Positions 12,541 to 26,194 are shown, counted from the first letter of the stretch. The stretch is DNA of 64,000 nucleotides from Gerris lacustris (GCA_951217055.1 OX578285.1:56393102-56457101); one strand, 5' to 3'. The notes: a model not told the origin generated them from the sequence alone. Numbers and translations are program-made.

Positions 12541-12627
12541 TATAGAGGCCCGTGGTTCAAATCCCGGCGCTGGAGTGTATTTTTCACTGTCTGTTTCCCG
12601 TAGTTAATAATAATTATAATTTGATTT
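12541..12627 (+). mobile_element. tRNA-derived SINE, inverted partner of copy 1
   Basis: The 87 bp here are an essentially exact reverse complement of 12243-12329. The copy starts in the anticodon stem and runs through B-box and tail. It forms an inverted pair with copy 1 around about 210 bp of spacer. The near identity points to an inverted duplication or recent gene conversion rather than two old independent insertions. Confidence 0.75.
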
Positions 12628-12940
12628 AAATTAAAATTTAACTTTCCGTAGTATGAAAACTACCAAAAACTTAAAAATTGAACTTATAATAAAAGAGGAA
12701 TGGGAGAAGTTTTTTTTTTTTTATAAAACTGCGGATTTCTATATTTTATGAAAAAAAAAGAAAAAGAACCAATAACACTACAACATTTGTAATAAAATAA
12801 TGAAAGGAAACACAATCACAATTTTAATGAAGCTTGAAAAAAAACAAGTTTGTCCCTTCATCACAGAATAGAAGTATAAAAGAATATTCATACGAAGTAA
12901 ATCACTCTCTCATTATTCTCCGTTGAATTATCATTATTAC

Positions 12941-13611
12941 TAGGCATCGCGTGGCTCTATCATTGAAGCGAGCGTAAAGTAATAAATATGTATTGAATAT
13001 TGAAAAAATAGATAATCATGAATCATGATGAGTTGATAGATAATGGGTATAGTAGTAGTACAGCGGATAGTAGTAGGGGAACCACCCTGCATTCTTACTA
13101 TTCCTCTAACCACACCATCTCCTTTTCAATTATTATAAAATGTATCTCTTTGCTACAACACAACTACTGCATGTATCAAATTGAAATTTTGCATGCCTGT
13201 TTCAATTGTGCATTAGATGGTGTATATGAAGTTTTATTAAAATCGTTACGTTAGAACGTAAGATATCGGTAAAAAGGTTGTTTTCTCTATTATAAACGTT
13301 TAGATCCGCTTTAATAGTTTTAGCGATCTTTATTAATTCATAGCGGTGTCGCTGTTGGTTTTACTAAAAAATGTTATTTGAAAAAAATGTTCGTCTCATC
13401 GAATAGGTGATGATAGAATTTTTTCCCGTCCTGAAATTCCAATTTTAAATATGAAGCTCACGTTTACGCGAGCATTGCGCGCGAACTCTTGGACGGATCA
13501 CACTGTCCAACGAACTTAGCCTGAGTATTAGTAAAAGAAAGATTTATACCAAATTTCAACTAAATCGGTCAACTTTTACTCAAGTTATCGTCGGACACGT
13601 AAACGTTACAC

Positions 13612-13646
<35 letters not shown>

Positions 13647-13694
13647 TGATGCATATTTCGTTGAATGTAAGAAGCTCGCTTACGCTCGCTTCAA
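12941..13694 (-). mobile_element. TIR element with GTCT repeat, copy B
   Basis: The fullest member of the family of copy A, in opposite orientation. TTGAAGCGAGCGTA at 12963 and CGCTCGCTTCAA ending at 13694 are the terminal repeats. The further block 12941-12962 matches the right extension of copy A. A (GACA)n tract lies at 13615-13645. No transposase frame. Confidence 0.75.
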
Positions 13695-13704
13695 AAATGA
13701 ATGA

Positions 13705-13977
13705 ATGAATTTCAATTTAAGCTTTTTAGATAGACCTTTCATTTATATTTTAACTATAAGAAGATTGCTTCTTATATTCAAACAATATGTGAAATGCCTT
13801 AAATATCGTGCCAGGATGTTGGAATATAATAGGAGGTACATTAGTTTTCAATTGCATTCATTTTATTGCTATATTTCGCCGATAGAAGTTCTAAATTTTA
13901 TATCGAATGATATCAGAGCTCCTAGCGAATCAAATGGTAATCAAAATGGAATGATGTTTCACAATTTCGCACCTTAA
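13705..13977 (+). other. 90-codon open frame, unrecognised
   Basis: An open frame directly after repeat copy B. Its composition is compatible with chance in AT-rich DNA, and I recognise no domain. No splice context supports it as a gene. Confidence 0.12.
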
Positions 13978-14139
13978 GATCCATCAACTATATGAATTAG
14001 ACAAATCTATACTGGTTTTCTCCACATCGTCCAAATGCCGATATTTGGATTCAATGCCTAAAAACATATTTATTATTCGATGTTTTTTCATGAAATTAAG
14101 AAAATTAATAAAACCCGACCGTCATGAAATCGACCGATG

Positions 14140-14690
14140 ACGATAACTTGAGTAAAAGATGACCGATTTAGTTGGACGAGTTCGTTGGGACGTTACCCGC
14201 CCAAGCGTTTGCACGCTACGCTCGCGGAAACGTCAGCTTCAAGTGTAAAATTGGAATTTTATGACGGGAAAATTTCGTCTAGACAAACAACTTTTTAAAA
14301 TATTTTTTTTTTTAGTAAAACCAACATCGACACCGCTATAAAGTGTTAAAGATCGAGAAAATTATTAAAGTGGACCTAAACGTTATTGTTATTACCAATA
14401 TCTTACGTTCTAACTTAACGATGTTTATAGAACCTCATACACATCGTCTAAAGTTCAATTGAAACAGGCATGTAAGATTTCAACCTGATACAAGCAGAAG
14501 TTTTTGTGTAGTGAAGTGTTATATTTTTAAAATTTTAAATGTAATCTGGCCGGGGAAGTCTGAGGGAGTCCTGTTGCCTCAATACTACAATCATTCTCTT
14601 TAACTATCAACTTATCAGGATTAACTATTTTCTCAATATTCAATATATATTCATTGCAGGACGCTAGCTTCAATGATACAAAAATGTTTT
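14140..14690 (+). mobile_element. TIR element with GTCT repeat, copy C (truncated)
   Basis: It starts inside the family consensus at 'cgataacttgagtaaaagatgaccga', so the left TIR and GTCT run are lost. It continues through 'acatcgacaccgctat' and ends at a degraded 'gctagcttcaatgata'. It is more diverged than copies A and B. Confidence 0.65.
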
Positions 14691-14733
14691 TCTTTTAATT
14701 TTACCTTAACTCCGCCAAGTACAAATAGTTACT

Positions 14734-14961
14734 TTTATCTACGATTGATACGAAATATAAGTTTATATTTCAGCAAGTTTATTTTTTTCTCTATTTATTA
14801 TTTAAATCTAACAATCGTAGATAAAATACGGTACCCAACTCGTGCGAAAACGGCATTTTGCATTGCTCGTGTGGTTTTATTACCCTCGCTGTCGCTCGGG
14901 TACAAACTCCACGCTCGCATGCAAAATGCTACTTTCCGCACTCGACGCGTAATGTACTATT
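14734..14961 (+). mobile_element. Nonautonomous Crypton-like element, copy 2 (internally deleted)
   Basis: Left-end TTTATCTACGATTGATACG is followed after a few bases by the block around TCGTAGATAAA and the complete right foldback unit ending GTAATGTACTATT. The hairpin and the recombinase-like start are deleted. It resembles a MITE-type deletion derivative. Confidence 0.65.
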
Positions 14962-15163
14962 AAATTTGTCTCTTTTTAACTCTGTCATGTATAAGTAGTT
15001 AGCATAGTATACTTAGCAGTGTGATCCTATAATTTATTATATTTAATGAAAAGCGTAAAGAACATCGTTCCTACCGGGTGTTTATTTTTTATAGGAAAGA
15101 ATGGTAATGGCTAAGGATTTACCGGTGAAAGCTAGTATTTACCAACTTTCATACTTATATAGT

Positions 15164-15715
15164 AATAGTTCATTACGTGTCGAGTGTGGAAAGTAGCATT
15201 TTGCATGCGAGTGTGGAGTTTGCACCCGAGTGACAGCGAGGGTAGTAAAACCACACGAGCAATGCAAAATGCCAATTTCGCACGAGTTGCGTACCGTACT
15301 TTATCTACGATTGTTAGATTTAAATAATAAATACAGAAAAAAATAAACTTGCTGTATGTAAGTTCGTATCTCTTCTCTTGATAAAGATGGCATTAATCTT
15401 GAGTTGTATTTTTTGCCGAATTAATTATTTCTGGAGGAGCCACTTGATTCATTCATTGTTTTTCACTAAAAACCCGATATAAACAGTTACTTAAATAAAA
15501 GAATAGCAAATTAGTTTTGTTAAATGTAAGCAAACTCGCTAATCGTGCGTAATGCTGAAGAATTCCTCTTCTTTACCGCGCTAGCGTGTTAAAGAAGAGG
15601 AATTCTTCAGAACCATGAGACGCGCATTCGCAATGAATACAAGTACGTAAATAATCACTTTCTACGAATCTAAACAGAGATATAATGTTTATATTTCGTA
15701 TCAATCGTAGATAAA
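15164..15715 (-). mobile_element. Nonautonomous Crypton-like element, copy 3
   Basis: Reverse-orientation copy starting AATAGTTCATTACG and ending at ATCGTAGATAAA. It keeps the right foldback unit, a degraded recombinase-like start and the hairpin at 15555-15610. Only about 200 bp separate it from copy 2, which is in opposite orientation. Confidence 0.7.
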
Positions 15716-16288
15716 AATTCATATTATGTGCTATTATCTTTTGACATCTATCATGTGATATTATACTATTTATAGTAAGAGAAATCTAGGCTTTGTCAAC
15801 TATCGATTTAAAACATGATGTTATTGCTAAGTTTTAAATTTGACTGTCGATGGAGTGGATTGAAGTCTAGTCTATCGGTCATCGGTCGGTTAAGTAATAT
15901 GAAGAGAGAAGGAAACAGGTTTGACATGAACCGCTATCAGAGATAGTCCGTGGGATCTTGGAGCTCATCCCCGCCGCTAATAGCATACCCATGTTTTCCA
16001 TACTTTTATGTCCTCTTTTTTTATAAGTGCATTTTTTTTTTAAATTTATTTAGAACCATCATTGCATTTCTTAAATCTATGACAAGTAAAAGTTAGGCTA
16101 TTTGCTACTTTCACATTTTAAACACTTGAACCAGTATCTGAGTCTATTTATTATTTTTTATTTTTTTTAAAAATACAAGATTTATTATCCTCAATTTGAA
16201 ATCAACCTTTATAAATATTAAATATTTTATTTATCAAATATAATAACAAATTTTTTTGTGAAGCGATCTAACTTTTTAATAATATATT
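15716..16288. other. Intron DNA, nothing recognised
   Basis: AT-rich, with short poly-T runs and no recognised repeat. Confidence 0.4.
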
Positions 16289-16958
16289 AGGGTCCGTAGG
16301 CAAAACCAAGGACCCTTATATTTTGCGTGTGTCTGTCCGTCCGTCCTCTCACGGCTACACCTTTCGTCCGATCACTTTGAAATTTGGCATGTATGTGTCT
16401 TGTACCTGCCCACATATTTTAAAAATATAGCGACTTAAAAAAAATATTTTTCAAAAAAAATTAGGGTAAGAAAACTTAAGGGTTAAAAATTTTACATTTT
16501 TTTTCGACACCGTGAGGGGTATCATATGAAAGGGTACGTCGAGCTGATTACAAAAATATATAATTATTTGGTTATAACTTTGATAGGGCGAGCGTAGTTG
16601 AGTTTGAAGCGGGTTTGAAACGTGCCCCCCCCCCCCCCCCCCCCCCTCTATTTCGCTTATGTGAAGTGCAAAAAATCTGAAAAAACATTCTTTGACCAAA
16701 AGTAAAGATACCACTTTTTGGAAATTTCGAAAAAAATATTATTTTACTTTTTATTGACAAAATACGTTTTTTTATAATTATGGTCTTTTCGATGTATTTA
16801 TATGGTTGTAGTCCTGTTCAGTGGCAAAAAAATACTTTATCAGAGTGTGTTTTGAGAATATCAGACCCTTAGAATGGTTCAAAGTAAGCTTTTTAGCATT
16901 TTAAAAAAACACTATACACTTTACAGTTAACCACTATATAGTGTGGCCTACGGACCCT
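16289..16958. mobile_element. TIR element with AGGGTCCGTAGGC ends
   Basis: Begins AGGGTCCGTAGGC and ends GCCTACGGACCCT. Inside are 'tgtctgtccgtccgtcc', 'cgatcactttgaaatttgg', the phrase 'ggggtatcatatgaaaggg' and a poly-C run at 16625-16646. Related text ('ggtatcaaatgaaagg') appears twice at 42520-42780, and 51180-51310 ends with a related 'ctacgaaccct'. This arrangement is common in insect genomes. No transposase is present and the superfamily is not assigned. Confidence 0.6.
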
Positions 16959-17273
16959 CGCTGTGTGCTGACTAGCACACACTTGACCTGTTTATTGTTA
17001 TTGTAATTATTAAGTTACTTATATATAGTATTCAGGTTTTTTGACTTGCTCGATTTAAGCGAAATCACCCATAATGTCATTTATTATTATTGTCTTAAGT
17101 AGTTTTAATGCACAATTTATAAGTTCTATAATTTGATTTAAGCCTGTTGCTTACGATTAATTAGTTAAAGTCGGTGATAATTTTCTTTTAAAGTTTAATT
17201 TCAAGTAATTTGAATGAAGCATAGAGCTATCTTCTTTACATTAAATATCAATCAGGTTATGTTTGATTTAAAT
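16959..17273. other. Intron DNA, nothing recognised
   Basis: AT-rich, no recognised element. Confidence 0.4.
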
Positions 17274-17410
17274 CAAATTATAATTACTATTTATAAAGGA
17301 AGACAGACAGAGAAAAATAGAATTCAGCGCCGGGACTCGAACCACGGACCTTCCCCTCATATCCAGTGTGCGGGAGCTCTAACCAATTAAGCTACACTGA
17401 AGAATAATTT
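17274..17410 (-). mobile_element. tRNA-derived SINE, copy 2
   Basis: Minus-strand tRNA-like head at 17401-17322. Acceptor TTCAGTG/CGCTGAA is fully paired with one G-T wobble, and the D-stem GCTT/GAGC pairs. A-box TAGCTTAATTGG and B-box GGTTCGAGTCC are intact. The anticodon arm is enlarged and does not form a normal stem. The tail carries CTGTCTGTCTTCC and ends in TAATTATAATTTGATTTAA, the same tail as copy 1. Confidence 0.7.
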
Positions 17411-17600
17411 CCTCTGATATGAAAGGTTATGTTTAGTTCGCTAATGTAATCTGTGCGCTGGCACATCGCAAGTAGTTTTGACTAATTTACCTTCTTGTAT
17501 AATTTACTGTGTCGGTTTGAAATGTTTTATTTAGATATCAATTAATAATTATCTAATTACCATAGATAAACAATTTTTATTAAAAACGAGTTTTGTAAAA

Positions 17601-20600
17601 TTAAGAATTGTAGTGGAAAATAATACATAAGAAAACTTTGCATAAACTTAATTAAAAACAAGAATTTAAGCGGAAAACTATACAAAAACTTGATATAAGA
17701 AAACGTTGCAAAATCTTGAGGAAACACACGAATTTAAGCGGAAAACTTGTCATAAGAAAACGCTGCAAAAACTTAAGCAAACACAAGAATTTAAGCAGAA
17801 AACTATACAAAAACTTGACCTAAGAAAACGTTGCAAAATCTTAAGGAAACACACGAATTTAAGCGGAAAACTTGTCATAAGAAAACGCTGCAAAAACTTA
17901 AGCAAACACAAGAATTTAAGCCGAAAACTATACAAAAACTTGACATAAGAAAACGTTGCAAAATCTTGAGGAAACACACGAATTTAAGCGGAAAACTTGT
18001 CATAAGAAAACGCTGCAAAAACATAAGCAAACACAAGAATTTAAACTGAAAACTATACAAAAACTTGACATAAGAAAACGTTGCAAAATCTTGAGGAAAT
18101 ACATGAATTTAAGCGGAAAACTTGTCATAAGAAAACGCTGCAAAAACTTAAGCAAACACAAGAATTTAAGCCGAAAACTACAAAAACTTGACATAAGAAA
18201 ACGTTGCAAAATCTTAAGGAAACACACGAATTTAAGCGGAAAACTTGTCATAAGAAAACGCTGCAAAAACTTAAGCAAACACAAGAATTTAAGCCGAAAA
18301 CTATACAAAAACTTGACATAAGAAAACGTTGCAAAATCTTGAGGAAACACACGAATTTAAGCGGAAAACTTGTCATAAGAAAACGCTGCAAAAATATAAG
18401 CAAACACAAGAATTTAAACTGAAAACTATACAAAAGCTTGACATAAGAAAACGTTGCAAAATCTTGAGGAAACACATGAATTTAAGCGGAAAACTTGTCA
18501 TAAGAAAACGCTGCAAAAACTTAAGCAAACACAAGAATTTAAGCCGAAAACTACAAAAACTTGACAGAAGAAAACGTTGCAAAATCTTAAGGAAACACAC
18601 GAATTTAAGCGGAAAACTTGTCATAAGAAAACGCTGCAAAAACTTAAGCAAACACAAGAATTTAAGCAGAAAGCTATACAAAAACTTGACCTAAGAAAAC
18701 GTTGCAAAATCTTAAGGAAACACACGAATTTAAGCGGAAAACTTGTCATAAGAAAACGCTGCAAAAACTTAAGCAAACACAAGAATTTAAGCCGAAAACT
18801 ATACAAAAACTTGACATAAGAAAACGTTGCAAAATCTTGAGGAAACACACGAATTTAAGCGGAAAACTTGTCATAAGAAAACGCTGCAAAAACATAAGCA
18901 AACACAAGAATTTAAACTGAAAACTATACAAAAACTTGACATAAGAAAACGTTGCAAAATCTTGAGGAAACACATGAATTTAAGCGGAAAACTTGTCATA
19001 AGAAAACGCTGCAAAAACTTAAGCAAACACAAGATTTTAAGCCGAAAACTACAAAAACTTGACATAAGAAAACGTTGCAAAATCTTGAGGAAACACACGA
19101 ATTTAAGCGGAAAACTTGTCATAAGAAAACGCTGCAAAAACTTAAGCAAACACACGAATTTAAGCAGAAAACTATACAAAAACTTGACATAAGAAAACGT
19201 TGCAAAATCTTGAGGAAACACACGAATTCAAGCGGAAAACTTGTCATAAGAAAACGCTGCAAAAACTTAAGCAAACACAAGAATTTAAGCAGAAAACTAT
19301 ACAAAAACTTGACCTAAGAAAACGTTGCAAAATCTTAAGGAAACACACGAATTTAAGCGGAAAACTTGTCATAAGAAAACGCTGCAAAAACTTGAGCAAA
19401 CACAAGAATTTAAGCCGAAAACTATACAAAAACTTGACATAAGAAAACGTTGCAAAATCTTGAGGAAACACACGAATTTAAGCGGAAAACTTGTCATAAG
19501 AAAACGCTGCAAAAACTTAAGCAAACACAAGAATTTAAACTGAAAACTATACAAAAACTTGACCTAAGAAAACGTTGCAAAATCTTAAGGAAACACACGA
19601 ATTTAAGCGGAAAACTTGTCATAAGAAAACGCTGCAAAAACTTAAGCAAACACAAGAATTTAAGCCGAAAACTATACAAAAACTTGACATAAGAAAACGT
19701 TGCAAAATCTTGAGGAAACACACGAATTTAAGCGGAAAACTTGTCATAAGAAAACGCTGCAAAAACATAAGCAAACACAAGAATTTAAACTGAAAACTAT
19801 ACAAAAACTTGACATAAGAAAACGTTGCAAAATCTTGAGGAAATACATGAATTTAAGCGGAAAACTTGTCATAAGAAAACGCTGCAAAAACTTAAGCAAA
19901 CACAAGAATTTAAGCCGAAAACTACAAAAACTTGACATAAGAAAACGTTGCAAAATCTTAAGGAAACACACGAATTTAAGCGGAAAACTTGTCATAAGAA
20001 AACGCTGCAAAAACATAAGCAAACACAAGAATTTAAACTGAAAACTATACAAAAACTTGACATAAGAAAACGTTGCAAAATCTTGAGGAAACACATGAAT
20101 TTAAGCGGAAAACTTGTCATAAGAAAACGCTGCAAAAACTTAAGCAAACACAAGAATTTAAGCCGAAAACTACAAAAACTTGACATAAGAAAACGTTGCA
20201 AAATCTTAAGGAAACACACGAATTTAAGCGGAAAACTTGTCATAAGAAAACGCTGCAAAAACTTAAGCAAACACAAGAATTTAAGCAGAAAACTATACAA
20301 AAACTTGACCTAAGAAAACGTTGCAAAATCTTAAGGAAACACACGAATTTAAGCGGAAAACTTGTCATAAGAAAACGCTGCAAAAACTTAAGCAAACACA
20401 AGAATTTAAGCCGAAAACTATACAAAAACTTGACATAAGAAAACGTTGCAAAATCTTGAGGAAACACACGAATTTAAGCGGAAAACTTGTCATAAGAAAA
20501 CGCTGCAAAAACATAAGCAAACACAAGAATTTAAACTGAAAACTATACAAAAACTTGACATAAGAAAACGTTGCAAAATCTTGAGGAAACACATGAATTT

Positions 20601-23600
20601 AAGCGGAAAACTTATCATAAGAAAACGCTGCAAAAACTTAAGCAAACACAAGATTTTAAGCCGAAAACTACAAAAACTTGACATAAGAAAACGTTGCAAA
20701 ATCTTGAGGAAACACACGAATTTAAGCGGAAAACTTGTCATAAGAAAACGCTGCAAAAACTTAAATAAACACACGAATTTAAGCAGAAAACTATACAAAA
20801 ACTTGACATAAGAAAACGTTGCAAAATCTTGAGGAAACACACGAATTCAAGCGGAAAACTTGTCATAAGAAAACGCTGCAAAAACTTAAGCAAACACAAG
20901 AATTTAAGCAGAAAACTATACAAAAACTTGACCTAAGAAAACGTTGCAAAATCTTAAGGAAACACACGAATTTAAGCGGAAAACTTGTCATAAGAAAACG
21001 CTGCAAAAACTTAAGCAAACACAAGAATTTAAGCCGAAAACTATACAAAAACTTGACATAAGAAAACGTTGCAAAATCTTGAGGAAACACACGAATTTAA
21101 GCGGAAAACTTGTCATAAGAAAACGCTGCAAAAACATAAGCAAACACAAGAATTTAAACTGAAAACTATACAAAAACTTGACATAAGAAAACGTTGCAAA
21201 ATCTTGAGAAACACATGAATTAAAGCGGAAAACTTGTCATAAGAAAACGCTGCAAAAACTTAAGCAAACACACGAATTTAAGCAGAAAACTATACAAAAA
21301 CTTGACATAAGAAAACGTTGCAAAATCTTGAGGAAACACACGAATTCAAGCGGAAAACTTGTCATAAGAAAACGCTGCAAAAACTTAAGCAAACACAAGA
21401 ATTTAAGCAGAAAACTATACAAAAACTTGACCTAAGAAAACGTTGCAAAATCTTAAGGAAACACACGAATTTAAGCGGAAAACTTGTCATAAGAAAACGC
21501 TGCAAAAACTTAAGCAAACACAAGAATTTAAGCCGAAAACTATACAAAAACTTGACATAAGAAAACGTTGCAAAATCTTGAGGAAACACACGAATTTAAG
21601 CGGAAAACTTGTCATAAGAAAACGCTGCAAAAACATAAGCAAACACAAGAATTTAAACTGAAAACTATACAAAAACTTGACATAAGAAAACGTTGCAAAA
21701 TCTTGAGGAAATACATGAATTTAAGCGGAAAACTTGTCATAAGAAAACGCTGCAAAAACTTAAGCAAACACAAGAATTTAAGCCGAAAACTACAAAAACT
21801 TGACATAAGAAAACGTTGCAAAATCTTAAGGAAACACACGAATTTAAGCGGAAAACTTGTCATAAGAAAACGCTGCAAAAACTTAAGCAAACACAAGAAT
21901 TTAAGCCGAAAACTATACAAAAACTTGACATAAGAAAACGTTGCAAAATCTTGAGGAAACACACGAATTTAAGCGGAAAACTTGTCATAAGAAAACGCTG
22001 CAAAAACATAAGCAAACACAAGAATTTAAACTGAAAACTATACAAAAGCTTGACATAAGAAAACGTTGCAAAATCTTGAGGAAACACATGAATTTAAGCG
22101 GAAAACTTGTCATAAGAAAACGCTGCAAAAACTTAAGCAAACACAAGAATTTAAGCCGAAAACTACAAAAACTTGACAGAAGAAAACGTTGCAAAATCTT
22201 AAGGAAACACACGAATTTAAGCGGAAAACTTGTCATAAGAAAACGCTGCAAAAACTTAAGCAAACACAAGAATTTAAGCAGAAAGCTATACAAAAACTTG
22301 ACCTAAGAAAACGTTGCAAAATCTTAAGGAAACACACGAATTTAAGCGGAAAACTTGTCATAAGAAAACGCTGCAAAAACTTAAGCAAACACAAGAATTT
22401 AAGCCGAAAACTATACAAAAACTTGACATAAGAAAACGTTGCAAAATCTTGAGGAAACACACGAATTTAAGCGGAAAACTTGTCATAAGAAAACGCTGCA
22501 AAAACATAAGCAAACACAAGAATTTAAACTGAAAACTATACAAAAACTTGACATAAGAAAACGTTGCAAAATCTTGAGGAAACACATGAATTTAAGCGGA
22601 AAACTTGTCATAAGAAAACGCTGCAAAAACTTAAGCAAACACAAGATTTTAAGCCGAAAACTACAAAAACTTGACATAAGAAAACGTTGCAAAATCTTGA
22701 GGAAACACACGAATTTAAGCGGAAAACTTGTCATAAGAAAACGCTGCAAAAACTTAAGCAAACACACGAATTTAAGCAGAAAACTATACAAAAACTTGAC
22801 ATAAGAAAACGTTGCAAAATCTTGAGGAAACACACGAATTCAAGCGGAAAACTTGTCATAAGAAAACGCTGCAAAAACTTAAGCAAACACAAGAATTTAA
22901 GCAGAAAACTATACAAAAACTTGACCTAAGAAAACGTTGCAAAATCTTAAGGAAACACACGAATTTAAGCGGAAAACTTGTCATAAGAAAACGCTGCAAA
23001 AACTTAAGCAAACACAAGAATTTAAGCCGAAAACTATACAAAAACTTGACATAAGAAAACGTTGCAAAATCTTGAGGAAACACACGAATTTAAGCGGAAA
23101 ACTTGTCATAAGAAAACGCTGCAAAAACATAAGCAAACACAAGAATTTAAACTGAAAACTATACAAAAACTTGACATAAGAAAACGTTGCAAAATCTTGA
23201 GGAAACACATGAATTTAAGCGGAAAACTTGTCATAAGAAAACGCTGCAAAAACTTAAGCAAACACAAGAATTTAAGCAGAAAACTATACAAAAACTTGAC
23301 CTAAGAAAACGTTGCAAAATCTTAAGGAAACACACGAATTTAAGCGGAAAACTTGTCATAAGAAAACGCTGCAAAAACTTAAGCAAACACAAGAATTTAA
23401 GCCGAAAACTATACAAAAACTTGACATAAGAAAACGTTGCAAAATCTTGAGGAAACACACGAATTTAAGCGGAAAACTTGTCATAAGAAAACGCTGCAAA
23501 AACATAAGCAAACACAAGAATTTAAACTGAAAACTATACAAAAACTTGACATAAGAAAACGTTGCAAAATCTTGAGGAAATACATGAAATTTAAGCGGAA

Positions 23601-25912
23601 AACTTGTCATAAGAAAACGCTGCAAAAACTTAAGCAAACACAAGAATTTAAGCCGAAAACTACAAAAACTTGACATAAGAAAACGTTGCAAAATCTTAAG
23701 GAAACACACGAATTTAAGCGGAAAACTTGTCATAAGAAAACGCTGCAAAAACTTAAGCAAACACAAGATTTTAAGCCGAAAACTACAAAAACTTGACATA
23801 AGAAAACGTTGCAAAATCTTGAGGAAACACACGAATTTAAGCGGAAAACTTGTCATAAGAAAACGCTGCAAAAACTTAAATAAACACACGAATTTAAGCA
23901 GAAAACTATACAAAAACTTGACATAAGAAAACGTTGCAAAATCTTGAGGAAACACACGAATTCAAGCGGAAAACTTGTCATAAGAAAACGCTGCAAAAAC
24001 TTAAGCAAACACAAGAATTTAAGCAGAAAACTATACAAAAACTTGACCTAAGAAAACGTTGCAAAATCTTAAGGAAACACACGAATTTAAGCGGAAAACT
24101 TGTCATAAGAAAACGCTGCAAAAACTTAAGCAAACACAAGAATTTAAGCCGAAAACTATACAAAAACTTGACATAAGAAAACGTTGCAAAATCTTGAGGA
24201 AACACACGAATTTAAGCGGAAAACTTGTCATAAGAAAACGCTGCAAAAACATAAGCAAACACAAGAATTTAAACTGAAAACTATACAAAAACTTGACATA
24301 AGAAAACGTTGCAAAATCTTGAGGAAACACATGAATTTAAGCGGAAAACTTGTCATAAGAAAACGCTGCAAAAACTTAAGCAAACACAAGAATTTAAGCA
24401 GAAAACTATACAAAAACTTGACCTAAGAAAACGTTGCAAAATCTTAAGGAAACACACGAATTTAAGCGGAAAACTTGTCATAAGAAAACGCTGCAAAAAC
24501 TTAAGCAAACACAAGAATTTAAGCCGAAAACTATACAAAAACTTGACATAAGAAAACGTTGCAAAATCTTGAGGAAACACACGAATTTAAGCGGAAAACT
24601 TGTCATAAGAAAACGCTGCAAAAACATAAGCAAACACAAGAATTTAAACTGAAAACTATACAAAAACTTGACATAAGAAAACGTTGCAAAATCTTGAGAA
24701 ACACATGAATTAAAGCGGAAAACTTGTCATAAGAAAACGCTGCAAAAACTTAAGCAAACACACGAATTTAAGCAGAAAACTATACAAAAACTTGACATAA
24801 GAAAACGTTGCAAAATCTTGAGGAAACACACGAATTCAAGCGGAAAACTTGTCATAAGAAAACGCTGCAAAAACTTAAGCAAACACAAGAATTTAAGCAG
24901 AAAACTATACAAAAACTTGACCTAAGAAAACGTTGCAAAATCTTAAGGAAACACACGAATTTAAGCGGAAAACTTGTCATAAGAAAACGCTGCAAAAACT
25001 TAAGCAAACACAAGAATTTAAGCCGAAAACTATACAAAAACTTGACATAAGAAAACGTTGCAAAATCTTGAGGAAACACACGAATTTAAGCGGAAAACTT
25101 GTCATAAGAAAACGCTGCAAAAACATAAGCAAACACAAGAATTTAAACTGAAAACTATACAAAAACTTGACATAAGAAAACGTTGCAAAATCTTGAGGAA
25201 ACACATGAATTTAAGCGGAAAACTTGTCATAAGAAAACGCTGCAAAAACTTAAGCAAACACAAGAATTTAAGCAGAAAACTATACAAAAACTTGACCTAA
25301 GAAAACGTTGCAAAATCTTAAGGAAACACACGAATTTAAGCGGAAAACTTGTCATAAGAAAACGCTGCAAAAACTTAAGCAAACACAAGAATTTAAGCCG
25401 AAAACTATACAAAAACTTGACATAAGAAAACGTTGCAAAATCTTGAGGAAACACACGAATTTAAGCGGAAAACTTGTCATAAGAAAACGCTGCAAAAACA
25501 TAAGCAAACACAAGAATTTAAACTGAAAACTATACAAAAACTTGACATAAGAAAACGTTGCAAAATCTTGAGGAAACACATGAATTAAAGCGGAAAACTT
25601 GTCATAAGAAAACGCTGCAAAAACTTAAGCAAACACAAGAATTTAAGCCGAAAACTACAAAAACTTGACATAAGAAAACGTTGCAAAATCTTAAGGAAAC
25701 ACACGAATTTAAGCGGAAAACTTGTCATAAGAAAACGCTGCAAAAACTTAAGCAAACACAAGAATTTAAGCAGAAAACTATACAAAAACTTGACCTAAGA
25801 AAACGTTGCAAAATCTTAAGGAAACACACGAATTTAAGCGGAAAACTTGTCATAAGAAAACGCTGCAAAAACTTAAGCAAACACAAGAATTTAAGCCGAC
25901 AACTATACAAAA
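17601..25912. repeat. 125-bp dimeric satellite array with higher-order structure
   Basis: About 66 tandem units of 123-125 bp. Each unit is a dimer of related halves: about 58 bp (gaatttaagcggaaaacttg...) and about 67 bp, which carries the extra 'tatacaaaa'. The plus strand is very A-rich. Variants recur at fixed offsets: the 'acagaagaaaacg' variant at 18563 and 22175, and 'agaaagctat' at 18669 and 22281, are both 3,612 bp apart (29 units). Blocks at 24184 and 25058 repeat at 874 bp. Degenerate edges occur at 17601-17660 and 25895-25912. Short frames occur on both strands, but the period is not a multiple of three, so it is not read as coding. Confidence 0.97.
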
Positions 25913-26194
25913 TTTTTAAAAGACTTGCACAACTCGTATTACTAGTAATACTGGCCCATAATTGTTTACAGTGAGGCACGAGGCACCAACTTATATTTTA
26001 TACATATTCTTGAGCTTACCGAATTCCGACAAATATTTGCTAAATTTAATGCTTTTTCTGTCGATTGAAGATGTTGATCAATTTTTTGGAAGAAATTGTT
26101 ATAATTTAAAACGTAAAAGAATCTTAGTTTTCCGGTGAGATACGCGTCACGAAGTAACTTGAGGGATGTGGTTCATCGTGGTGCTCACCCGAAG
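25913..26194. other. Spacer between two satellite arrays
   Basis: About 280 bp of non-repetitive sequence between the 125-bp and 105-bp arrays. No feature recognised. Confidence 0.5.

Noticed and set aside
17601..25912. Dozens of open frames of 61-199 codons on both strands in the satellite, with Lys/His-rich or Phe/Leu-rich translations
   Set aside because: They recur every 125 bp, shift frame because the unit is not a multiple of three, and occur on both strands. They are a by-product of a stop-poor monomer, not genes.
17601..25912. CRISPR-like regular repeats
   Set aside because: Units are tandem without unique spacers, in eukaryotic intronic DNA with no cas genes.
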